Origin: Sipunculus nudus
Taxonomy: Eukaryota; Annelida; Sipuncula; Golfingiida; Sipunculidae
Assembly (NCBI GenBank): GCA_026874595.1
Contig: CM049307.1
Location: forward strand, 50,085,178 to 50,149,177
Direction of reading: 5' to 3'
DNA: 64,000 bases
Shown here: in pieces, positions 1 through 10,800 of the stretch
How positions within the stretch are numbered: position 1 is the first letter of the stretch
How the letters are laid out: each line of letters begins with the position of its first letter
Program-made: the position numbers and the translations under genes
Notes under the pieces: model-generated
The model's database searches: none
The model's input: the letters and a program-made list of their open reading frames with translations, nothing else
Told to the model about the DNA's origin: nothing

Positions 1-124
1 CAGTCGTAAAAGTATAAAAACAACAAAACTATAATAACAACAATAATAATAATAAGTAGAAGAAGAAGGAAAATGATAATAATGCCCAAAAACACATAAG
101 TGCACTTATGGATAGGTGGAGTTA

Positions 125-126
125 TA

Positions 127-179
<53 letters not shown>

Positions 180-225
180 ATAATATATATATATATATAT
201 ATAATATATATAATAATAATAATGA
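125..225. repeat. (TA)n/(TAA)n microsatellite
   Basis: Nearly pure TA dinucleotides broken by TAA/TTA units. It abuts the start of the interspersed repeat that follows. Confidence 0.95.
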
Positions 226-540
226 CTAGCAATTCCCCGTGTTACGCACGGTTTTGGGCGAGCATTTAGTTCTGATGTCAAATAGTCTGTCATAGTTTCA
301 TGTCTTGGGTGTACAATGTTACTGTCTCTTTGAATCCGACATTTGGTATAGGTGTTCTGTCTCTGAGTTAACCTTGTGTCGGAGTCTGAATGACCTGGAC
401 GAATACGTTCTTGTCCGAATGGTGGAATGTCTTCGGACAAACCCGGAGCATATGTATGTAAAAAATCACGGCAAACCGTATAGTGTCAGAGGAGACATGT
501 AAATTCACACAAATCGCGTTACGCTATTAATATATAGATC
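226..540. repeat. Interspersed repeat, copy 1
   Basis: The last ~120 bp (421-540) recur at about 5698-5820 with the same order of words: GGTGGAAT.TCTTCGGACAAA, GAGCATATGTATGT, GGCAAACCGTA, TCAGAGGAGA, then TTACGCTATTAATATATAGAT. Upstream of this the two copies differ, so they are either 5'-truncated or the 3' part is a shared module. The shared end running into simple sequence resembles the 3' tail of a retroposon; the family was not identified. Confidence 0.6.
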
Positions 541-699
541 CATTATATGCATGGTGTTATGCATAAAAACTCTAATTGAAGCCGAGAGGTTGACCGGAGA
601 ATTTTCGAAGAATTTGATATGTTAAATAAAATCTTTTTTATATGAAAATATATATTATGCTGAACATTGCCATTTAAAGTTGCCCTCCGCGCCCGCCCG

Positions 700-1220
700 T
701 GAATCCGCCAGTAAAGGTACCTGTTATCTTGCATGGTAGTACAGTACAGCGTAGCCCATAGCCAAGCCAAAAGAAGTATACGCTCATCGAGCAGCTACAG
801 GTTGCTGCGGTCAAGACCTCAGCCCTGTGCGCTCCTCAAGCATGTTCTCAGAGCCGACAGTCGCAGTGCCACGCCAAGCCAAGCAAGGAGCCATAGGGGG
901 CGCCCTCTTCTCTCCTGGGTTGAAGTCCTTGTTAGAAAGCTACAGCACCCACAGCCACAAAGCCCGAAGCAACCCGCATTCCCTCCACCGATCCCAGCAG
1001 CGGAGACCCAGCCATGTCAATCGAGAGACGAACTCGATCCTTGTGAGCGACTTTACTTCGAGGGGGCAATGCCCTTTTACTTGCGATTTCGGTCATTTGG
1101 ACCGTTTAACCAGTTTCCCAGTTATGCAAGTTTACAAGTTTTTTCGTCATCGCCAGCGTAGCCCATAGCTTTCGTGCTCTCTCCTTGCGCTTCGGTTCCC
1201 TCCGCTGAGAGAGCCCTAGT
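700..1220. other. GC-richer block of unknown identity
   Basis: Clearly less AT-rich than its surroundings. The words GCGTAGCCCATAGC occur near both ends (about 750 and 1157). Two overlapping plus-strand open frames (142 and 113 codons) lie here, but neither shows a domain and both look low-complexity and serine/proline-rich by composition. It could be a fragment of a mobile element or an old CpG-rich island; I do not recognise it. Confidence 0.3.
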
Positions 1221-1999
1221 ACGAGGTGTTTGAAAACTGGAGACATATGCCACTGGACAATAAAAAAAAAAAAGCTCCCAGCTAAAAAATGTGTCATATA
1301 TAAAGCATACAAACATATTGGTATCATATGGTAATAACACTTTAAAATTGTCATGTCCATTAAACAGTTGAATCAGGTAGGTCTAGATCTCAAGCGGTAA
1401 AAACAAGCATGTCTGGAGGGGATTTCCTAATGTTATGTTCCCCAACATAAATCGTCATACACGTTTTCAACCTCCAGCGCAGGGTCAAGATATGTTGTGT
1501 TTATCCTTAGCATTCATGATAAATTTCTGTATGGAGAATGATGCATCACACACGCCACCTGGCGATTGTCCCAACTTTAGGAACAACTGTCAGGTCCAGG
1601 GAAGGGAAACTTTTTAAGTGAGTACTATTTAGGCATTAAAGCAGGGGTAACAACAAAATTTCTTGTTCGGGCGAATACATTAACATTTTTTTGCCCCCGA
1701 AGAAGTAATCTACTAGCCATGACAACATGACACTCAGGCCTTCGGAAAAAAACTGATAGGGCCTGGAGTCATGATGGCAGTCACAACAGAACGCCCATTC
1801 TAAGGGTCGGATCAAAATATTTGCTGTCTGGTATTATTTTGCATCACAGGCTTATATAGTCGTATTATATGCGCTAAATATCGAAGAAAAAATGTTGTTA
1901 CACAAAAATAATTACAATTATTACCTTCTTTCATCATTGTGGCACCGATTCACGTGAAGCGGTACTTCTCATTCAAAACTAAATGTGTCATGGCGCGGT

Positions 2000-2411
2000 C
2001 GTGTATGTAAACTTGGAAGTCGGAAGCCGGAAGCCGGAAACCAACGAAAGCAGTTTAAAGCATATACAAAATGCTAACGTTTCAATACCGTTTTGTTTTT
2101 CCCCGATAGAATAAGATCTTTTTTTATCATTCTGTGAAGAATAATAGTTATCCATTGTTTAATCTGAACGTTATGGAAGATTTTGTGCTCGGAAGCCATC
2201 TCGGAAGTCAGTCAGAAGTGCTTGGATGATATCCAATGTGTATAACTCGGAAGTCACAGAGACGCACTTTGCCCAAAATGCAGTTTCATTATAATTATAG
2301 TTGCATGCATATATTAAATTGCTTATGCATGATTCTGCTTTTAATGAGTGTATAATGCAATACATGATACATAATCGGAAAACTATAAGTTCTTATTTTT
2401 TTATTTGTAAA

Positions 2412-2487
<76 letters not shown>

Positions 2488-3722
2488 TCGGTGTTATTAT
2501 CGGAAATACTTCCTCTCTTATTATACTAGTATATATCTGGATGCTCTCTCAGTGGAGTAAATCACCAATTTATGAATTGGAAAGTAATAAATATAATAAT
2601 GAAATTGCTAGGGAATAAATAAAGTAATCTGGAAAAGAAATGAAAATTAAGAGATATTACGTCTGAACGGGCACGCCCTCTATGGATGCACCACTGAATA
2701 ATAAATATGGTATGATTAACCCATGTACGGCATTAAAAATACAGTTATAAATTACGATGTCATTCAAAATAAAATATATTGTAATATATTTTCCATACGT
2801 TGAATAAATATGAAAATTCAATATATCCCAGAAGGTCATCGCTGGAACAAACATACATGTATCATATGCAAAACGAAATGTCTTTCAATATGTTCAACGA
2901 TATTTAAAAAAAATGTTACATTTATATCTTAGAAAAGGGATACAACAGTCCAGATAATATATATCATGTTTTATTATAAAATCTGATCGATTTACAAATT
3001 TAAGCAAATTTTTTTAAAAACTAAAATTAATTCTTTTTCAAGTTTTTGACTCTTTCTTTCAAACTTTATCAATTTCGATATTTATATTATATTAATTTCA
3101 CTCCTGATGTTTCAACATCACATTTCAACTTCAAATATATGGATATTTATTAATATATTAAAGTATGTTTGCAACTGATTGCATTATAAGGGCATATAAC
3201 CAGAATTTGCTCCCTTTAACTTCATATTACTGTTAGATTACAAGGATCTCGATAAGAATTTACAATTTTGTTTACATAATATATATATATATATATAAAT
3301 GCAACCGGACCATGAAATGTAAAATAATATTTGGCATAAAAAGTATTACATAATAGATAAGAGTCTAAGAGATTCATAATCCTGATGAATTTTTTTGGTC
3401 AATGGAAGAGGAAAATGTTTTTCAATTTATACATAAAAAATAAAATATTTTGTTCGAAACAACTTGTAAAAACATTAACTGGACGGGTTGGTTCTGTCAA
3501 ATTTTCTGTTTAAGTCTCTATGATATTATCACGGTGATTTTTATAGGGGCACATGTATAAAATATTATCAAAACCTTTATTTTTTTCATGTTTCCATCAA
3601 CATAAAATGCGGTAACAGCGTAAAATATTGATGAGTTAAAATAATCTTGTTTTACAAAATGAAATAAAGTTTTTTTACAAAAAGTCCTTGCTTCCGACTT
3701 CGGACTTCCGAGTTTTACACAT
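2000..3722. repeat. Segment flanked by inverted GGAAGTCGGAAGC-type sequence
   Basis: Near 2004-2040 the plus strand reads GTGTATGTAAACTTGGAAGT followed by CGGAAGCCGGAAGC. Near 3683-3722 the reverse complement reads TGTGTAAAACTCGGAAGTCC followed by GAAGTCGGAAGC. The similarity is imperfect and no target duplication was found, so a degenerate TIR element is only a possibility. The interior is AT-rich without a coding frame. Confidence 0.25.
2416..2485. repeat. (TA)n microsatellite
   Basis: Uninterrupted TA dinucleotides, about 35 units. Confidence 0.95.
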
Positions 3723-4396
3723 AGCCGTATGGAAATCCCCTACCGGAAGTTATGATTCTCCCGCTGACAGACGTGGAGACGAGTTTTTCGAGTAAAACCA
3801 GCCTCGGAATTAAAAACTGCTGCACGTTTACACGTAAGTGAACCGTGGATGTAATAATTATTATTTTCCCCAACAGAATAACGTCACTTTTTTGTCTTAA
3901 CTCAGGAAAATGACAATTCGAGAAGTGGATGAAAATGAAAAAGTAGTGTCAGAAATGGCGTGCACATCTGCACATACTAGAATTGATGCGAACCCAATAG
4001 CTTGTACTGTCACCCCATCGTCTTCAGTCCATCTAAAATCGACGTTTGGGGTGACAAGCTGTCGCTAGTAATCTACAGGATTTACGTTCTCCAATTTACT
4101 TGAAGCTTCATATGCGGCGGGTATCCATGGAATGGATACATACGCCGCATTATAACATGCAGTTAAGTACAGCGCTGAGACGTGATCTCGATAAATGCAT
4201 TCCGGTTATAACGCACTAAAACTGAGCACTCACATGGTCGGGCAATCCCGCTAAGCAAAAGTTCGTGGTAGCATTATATTATGTGGTACATTTAATGGCT
4301 GTATATATTTTTAAATATCACGCACTCCTTTCTGTTTGAAAGCTGAGCCAATGTTTTCCAGTTAGACATGTCAGTCACTGCGTTCAGGCATGCATT

Positions 4397-5362
4397 GTGT
4401 TAAACCCGGATCCCACTCCGGATCCCGGAACCCAAGAAAAATTTGTAATTCTTAAACTCTCATGGTTATTTGTCCAGATATTTTAGCATAATCGTATCTA
4501 AAGACATATTTTATATTATGTTTGGTTAAAACAATAGTCTGTTTTGCAACAAAATTTGATTAAAAAAAACACTTACGGACCCTGGAGCACGGACCTCACG
4601 GATTACACGGACCCCGTCTTCTCGTTGTTTTACCATTTCTTTAGTACATACATGTATTTGACATCACGTTTAGCCATGACACATTTGTGATTTATTATTG
4701 TGTTTGTATCTGTATTTTTACATTTCTGTCTCAGTTTTTATTCATAATTTCATATTTGCTATTTATTTCATTTGTGTAGCGTTTTAAAATTATTATAATT
4801 TAAAACATTTACAAAATCATTATTTTGGAACCTGTAGTTGCTTGAAATGCCAGTAATCAACAATTCCTTTCGGTATTTATATTATTGCCAACTTTAAAAT
4901 TGCATGGTTGTTATGAACGGAGCACGAAACCTGTTGTTATGTGGAAGTGCTCTGATATATCAGTCTCAGGTCCGCTCAACTGTTAGTGCACTTCAAATTA
5001 AATTTCCCCCACTGTGTCCGCACTATGATATTTTCATTTAAAATAACAAATATTATATTTATAGTGTGTGACATGAGTGCTTTTTTTGTCCTCTTTTAGT
5101 CATCAATAAAAATATGAGCGGTGGTTACTGGGGTCCGTCAAAGTTGAACAGTCGGCAAATTCAAGTAAATGAGGTCCGTCTTCATCGAAATATTTTTGTA
5201 ATTATAAATCTTTCAGTGAATCGGTCATTTACAAATGTGCAATATTTAGGGACTTTGCTCTGTCCTAACATCAACAATAGTGGTGTTTTTATCGGTATAA
5301 ATAATGGAAAATGAGGAAATAGGTTTATGGGGTCCGGGGACCGTGGGGTTCGGGTTTTACAC
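4397..5362. mobile_element. TIR-flanked non-autonomous element (candidate)
   Basis: The left end reads GTGTTAAACCCGGATCCCAC; the reverse complement of the right end reads GTGTAAAACCCGAACCCCAC. Both continue in CCGGA..CC-rich sequence, giving imperfect inverted termini of about 35-40 bp. CATGCATT occurs next to both ends and could be a target duplication of 8 bp, but on the right a few bases intervene. No transposase-like frame lies between. Internal GGTCCG words repeat. Probably a miniature DNA transposon. Confidence 0.45.
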
Positions 5363-5697
5363 ACTACCATGCATTCACTGCCGCTCGGAAAATTTTCATT
5401 CTTTGAAAGATCCCCCTTTTGAGCATTTTCCTCACGCGAGATCTCCTGGTGCACAATAGATCTTTTCGCTGCGCGGAGGTTGCCTTTGAGAAGGGATCAC
5501 CAATGGGGATTATTTCGGGCCGGTCACCGCAAATTTAAGAAAAGCCCAGATAGGGCCCCCGGAGAAAAACTCTCCATCAAACACTATGTGTCCATTGTGT
5601 TACCAGGCCCGAAGACAAAGAAAAGAGGCGCCCGCGGGGGAGCAAATATTAAATTTATTAATTATGCACGTAATACGCAAATATTGCAAATAAAAGT

Positions 5698-5820
5698 GGG
5701 TGGAATCTCTTCGGACAAACCCTGAGCATATGTATGTCAGAAATCATGGCAAACCGTACGGTAGTATCAGAGGAGATACGGAAAATTACAAAAATCGCCT
5801 TACGCTATTAATATATAGAT
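5698..5820. repeat. Interspersed repeat, copy 2
   Basis: Second copy of the 421-540 module, with scattered substitutions and a few extra bases, ending in the same TTACGCTATTAATATATAGA. The sequence just upstream (5440-5697) is GC-richer and not shared with copy 1. Confidence 0.6.
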
Positions 5821-5872
5821 GATGGTGATGATGATGACGACGACGATGACGGCGACGACAATGATGATAAAT
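5816..5872. repeat. (GAT/GAC)n trinucleotide tract
   Basis: GATGATGGTGATGATGATGA followed by GAC/GGC variants, starting where interspersed repeat copy 2 ends. Such a tract often marks a retroposon 3' tail. Confidence 0.85.
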
Positions 5873-6361
5873 GTGTTATACCAAGTGGTTATTCAGGTAA
5901 AAAGTTAGGTGATACAATTGTAGTAAGGCTACACATTATTTGGCAAATTATGTATATTTTTTAAATATTAGAAAAAAAAATTTCGTTTGACAGATATATC
6001 TTAGTTTTGAGTGTTAACTCTTTAAGACTGTTGCTCCTTGTACAACTTTAAGACCACTTATTCTCAGTAAAATACCTAGATTCGTGCGGTTTTATATGTT
6101 TCAACTTACATTTTGTCAAACCTAGTCACATGTGTAGTCGTTGTCGTAGCCACTAGTAAGTCATTCAACGTTCAAAAATGGGCTGAGCCAATTCTAATTT
6201 ATTTTCTTTTATAATTTCTTATTCTCATTTACAGTTATTTTATTTTTCACACTTTTTAAAATTAAGCTATTTTTAACGGAACCTACCGAAATTATAATGA
6301 TATATTAGGCTTATATTCCCTTAGGTTTACGCATGTGATTTTTGTATAATGTTGACTTTTG

Positions 6362-6364
<3 letters not shown>

Positions 6365-6418
<54 letters not shown>
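6365..6418. repeat. (TA)n microsatellite
   Basis: Pure TA dinucleotides, about 27 units. Confidence 0.95.
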
Positions 6419-6420
<2 letters not shown>

Positions 6421-6738
6421 TTATTGATATGTTTAAAACTAAAAATTACTGATTTTTTAGGAACTGACTGAAACTATAACATTATACCTATTATATTTTC
6501 CCATATCTATCCACTGAATTTTTTTTGGTATAATTTTGACTGTTTGAGAATTAATATTTTTTTTCTGAATATGTTCAAAATAAAACTAATTGGCATATAC
6601 CGAAACTGAAATGTATATAATATTAAAGGAACGTCATGGATAAAAGAAAAAACATTATGGCTAATATTGTTATACGTACATAATTAAGTTAAATTTGGTA
6701 ACACAAGTGACATTATAATTTTACAATTATTTTTTTTG

Positions 6739-6743
<5 letters not shown>

Positions 6744-6794
<51 letters not shown>
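6744..6794. repeat. (TA)n microsatellite
   Basis: Pure TA dinucleotides following a T-rich run. Confidence 0.95.
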
Positions 6795-6798
<4 letters not shown>

Positions 6799-7742
6799 AT
6801 ATGTATTTTACATTTTTAGCTAATAGAAATGAAAGACAGACTTGTGCAAACATGTCCATGATTTCAGATTGTTTTAAACCTTTATAATAAACCTTTCCGG
6901 AATAATAAAACGTCATGGTAGATTTGCCACTTTTTAAAAGGTCATAATAACTCCACCCAGACATTACTTATCATGGCCTGGAGAGTTATATCTGTTAATC
7001 ACAAATAACTGAATGTCACATGTTGCTCAGTTATACCTTGTTCGTGAAAAAAACATCCGTCACATGTATCTAAAGCTACTTGGGTTAAACGTACGTTTTT
7101 AAGGGTGTTACACGATAATTTATGACCTCCCGCACCTCTTCCAGTGTATTAATTGCTGGTCTTACACTTGGATGGAATTTTGAAAATTCAAACTTATAAA
7201 ACTTTTTATGTAATATTCATAGAAATTGCAAGATAAAATAGAGTGGTTTTATTTTGAGACAGACTACCAGTCTAGGGTCTGTCACATTAGCTCTTTCCTT
7301 TGTAGCAGGGTACCAGTCTAAGTTATTTTTCTCCGTTGTCCCTTTTCTCAGAAATTTATCCTTCTAAAAGCCTTCGTTCTGGATTTGCACTTTATCATGT
7401 TTAAAGTCAAACCTTATAATATCACGAGCTAAAGACATGTCCTATTGAATGTTTATAGAGGAATGTGTACTGATTCAGCCGGACCGGTTTCTGCATATTC
7501 TTCGTTTTATGATTTGCCAGTCTACTCCTGGACCATTCCTAAATTTAATTTCTGTAATGGCAAGTTCAGATACAAAATAAAGAAAAAACACATTATTTGG
7601 TTTCATAATCCAAGTTAACAACATATATGATCAATTTTAATGTTAGTGTTGAAAAATAAAAATGTTAACAAAAGTCTGAAATAACGCAATAAAGAATTTT
7701 ACCTGAAGATCCCTGAGGGAAACAGACGATAGATGTCGACAC

Positions 7743-7750
7743 TGACGTCA
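7743..7750 (+). promoter_or_regulatory. CRE-like palindrome at the GET4 start
   Basis: A perfect TGACGTCA, the consensus for CREB/ATF bZIP factors, ends three bases before the GET4 ATG. It must lie in the very short 5'UTR or at the transcription start. Function is inferred; the same 8-mer occurs in the promoter of the coiled-coil gene at 38345. Confidence 0.45.
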
Positions 7751-7752
7751 AC

Positions 7753-7859
7753 ATGGCTTCACGTCGTGGGCTGGACCGTGTTTTGGCTAAATTGAACGCT
7801 AGTGTACAGGAAGGGAAGTACTATGAAGCTCACCAGATGTACAGGACGCTTTATTTTAG
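7753..7859 (+). CDS. GET4: GET4 exon 1 (residues 1-36)
   Basis: ATG in context TCAACATGG. Ends TTTTAG|GTAACC, phase 2; the split codon AG+G gives Arg36. Confidence 0.93.
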
Positions 7860-10800
7860 GTAACCATAACACTAGATGTAATATTTATGTTTTGTTCCAT
7901 GTTTTGCGGAATAGTTAAATCAAGCATGAATGTTCCAGAAACTGGAGAGAGGAGTCGAGCTGTCACATCTTGACAGATGTCAAACACACTGAACATGAGG
8001 CCCTTTTTATTCAGGTGTTTGAATAAAATATGAAGCGTTAAGAGTAATAGTCAACATTCTGTTTCATGTCGACCAAAGTCATCAAAGTACATCCCTAGTT
8101 TTTAATCCCAAGGAACATTTCGTTGTATACATATATGGCATATGTATCATAAATAATTACTATAGATAGTATAGTCCGTTCCAGTACCCCTGTCCACCTG
8201 TTTTTTTCGCAATTATCTCTACATAAAACAAACTTGCAAAACAATATTAGCACCAATGGCATGAAGAGGCAAAAGCGTAATTTTTGGTACCTTACCTACT
8301 CAAAATATAAATATTATTCACTTTATGGCCTGGTTTACATATCTCATTTATATCCGTGGTTCATGGCGTCCCTAATAAGTGGCCATTGTTTATCCTCCTT
8401 GGATATGGATATAATGTAATGTGACGTAACAGTGAAGCACGTGCATGCAGAGAATACAAGTCTCGCTATAAACAGGGGTCGGCAGCTCTTGATTATTGGT
8501 CCCATGAATATGGGCGCCTCTTTAGTACGTCACGTCTATTATGACGTCATCACTTATCCCTGATATGCCCATTTCACAGATTAGTGGCACGATGTCATTA
8601 CAGAATGGACTTGTTACTCATAAAATGGTTTTAAATTGTGTACAGGAAAATGACATAAGGTACGCTATTATTTCCATAATAGTTAATTACGCTTTTTCCT
8701 CTTTCTGCCCTAAGATCAACAAATTTGGACGTTCTTTGATTATCAAAAAAATAATCACTAAAAAACAGGTGGACAGGGGTGCTGGAACGGACTATACAGA
8801 CTACACAGTAGATCTAATCTGGTTATTTGCAAGAATGCCAAGATGTTGTAAAATCATAATAGGAGGGGCTTTTTTTGTATAAAAAAAAAAAAATGTAGAG
8901 ACCTCGTTCCACAAAGGAACTATATCCCAGAAGAGACACAGTCATTGAGAATATTTTTAAATTTTACCTTCACCATAATAATTAAATGGCAAATTTAAAA
9001 ATATCTGGTGTTTTCCCTTGGAATTTTATTAAGTAAGCCAGCTAGGCTTGTTTTTACCAATGCAGGCCATACTTGAGACTTCTCAAAGAGGTTCATTCTT
9101 ATTCATGCTAGACGAGCTTAATTCATGTTAGTTCTCAAATGCAGATTTATAAAATATTCAGCAGCATGTTGTACCAGGAAGTCTGAAAATGAAAGGAAAC
9201 CATCATACACTAGACAGGCAGCCACATACTTTTGCATCAGTTTTCACAATAAAATGTAAAAAAACAATGGTAGATACTGTACCCACTCTTTGCAGAAAAA
9301 AGATAATTAAGTTGGAAATTTAATATATAAATTTGTTTCTGTTGAATATTATAGCCTTTTGGAATCATCCAGTTCTGAATAATAACAAATAATTATGTAT
9401 ACATTTTATTTTCAAATAAGCTCTAATATACAAGTATGCTTGAAGCATAACCATCTTAATCTTGCAATCATATGAGACCTGTCATTTTAGATAATGCATG
9501 CCAGAAACAATGTACTCAGTTATCAGTTTTGTAATAAAGTATAAAAATAGTATTGTCACAATTATTAAACTCAATAAACATTTTATACTGCCCTGTATAG
9601 TGTCTTAATTGAATTTTATACATGCAAGTCTGTTTTTCTAGTACAATCTAATCTAAATTCATCCCTTAATATTTCTGCCCAACAAGTGAATAAAGCAATT
9701 TCATTGTAGGTAAGTGAATAAAACACTGCATACATGTGTGGCCACATGGTTTCTCAGGCACCGCCCACATCCCTTTAATCCCCACCCCACCCCAATGTCA
9801 AATGTTTTTATTTCCCAAGTGTCACGTGGTAATCTGGTTACATGCTTCATAGCTACTAAAAAAATGTGTGACTCCGCATTGGCCATTTTTTCTCTTGAAT
9901 ATACTTCAATACATGGATAATTCCTCTAAAACTTTAGACCAATTAAACCATTACATAGTTAATAATGATTATGATGAGAATACACTTGGTTTCCATATAA
10001 ACTATTCCATATAAAAAAAAAAATTAAATAAAACTTGGAATCAGTCTAATTTTTGTGTGATATAATTCAAATGTAAAATTTTATCTGGAATAGAGAAATT
10101 ATTTGCATATTTTCACTATTTTCATGTTTTGTGACCGTTTGGTGAGAATAAACATTGCTGCCATTGCGCCCCGTTGCCAGAGATTGTTTTTTTAAATGAA
10201 CTTCAGTTATATTACTTTTGCAATTAAAATAAAACATCAACAAAGATTTCAATGGGGATTCCCCTGGCATAACCATCAACAGGGCCAACATATTCCAGGG
10301 TTTACAGTTAGAGGTTGACACTCGCAGTCCTGTATTTGTAAAAATGACCTGTAAAAGAAATAAAAAATGTTGCATATTTTTTTAGGATCGTTTCAGACTT
10401 TTGACTAATTCGACCTATACATCAATCATGATCTCATATTTTAATCATTGGTTGTCATTTCTATGCCATTGCATAAGTAATAAGAATATTAGACTTCTTT
10501 TTAAAAAAAAAATTATAAAAAAAGCCACCCACTGGCATCATTTTGGATAAATTTTGTCATTTCATCTGTAACTTTATATTAAACTGATGTTTATCATCTT
10601 TGTGTATATAGAATAAAAGTGATGTAATGACCAATTTCTGTGATGATTATGTTATCCTTTTTCTCACAGGTATAAATCACAAAACAAGTATGTTGAAGCC
10701 ATAGACCTGCTTTACAATGGGGCATTGACCATGCTACAGCACAACCAGGTGAGTGTGAATTATGTTAAATTACCGTACTTTTCATATTAAAACTTCTTTG

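Larger units (their letters stand above)
1..7752. other. Intergenic region upstream of GET4
   Basis: No coding exon could be supported here. The stretch is AT-rich and holds several (TA)n microsatellites, a pair of interspersed repeats, a GC-richer block near 700-1220, a TIR-flanked segment near 4.4-5.4 kb and a (GAT)n tract, each listed separately. Open frames are short and show no recognisable domain. Between about 6240 and 6600 there is weak ~186-bp spaced self-similarity (GGAAC...GAAA.TATAA...TTTTCCC...TATAAT.TTGACT). Confidence 0.6.

Noticed and set aside
733-1168. Two overlapping open frames of 142 and 113 codons
   Set aside because: No recognisable domain, no splice or promoter context, and both come from the same GC-richer block.
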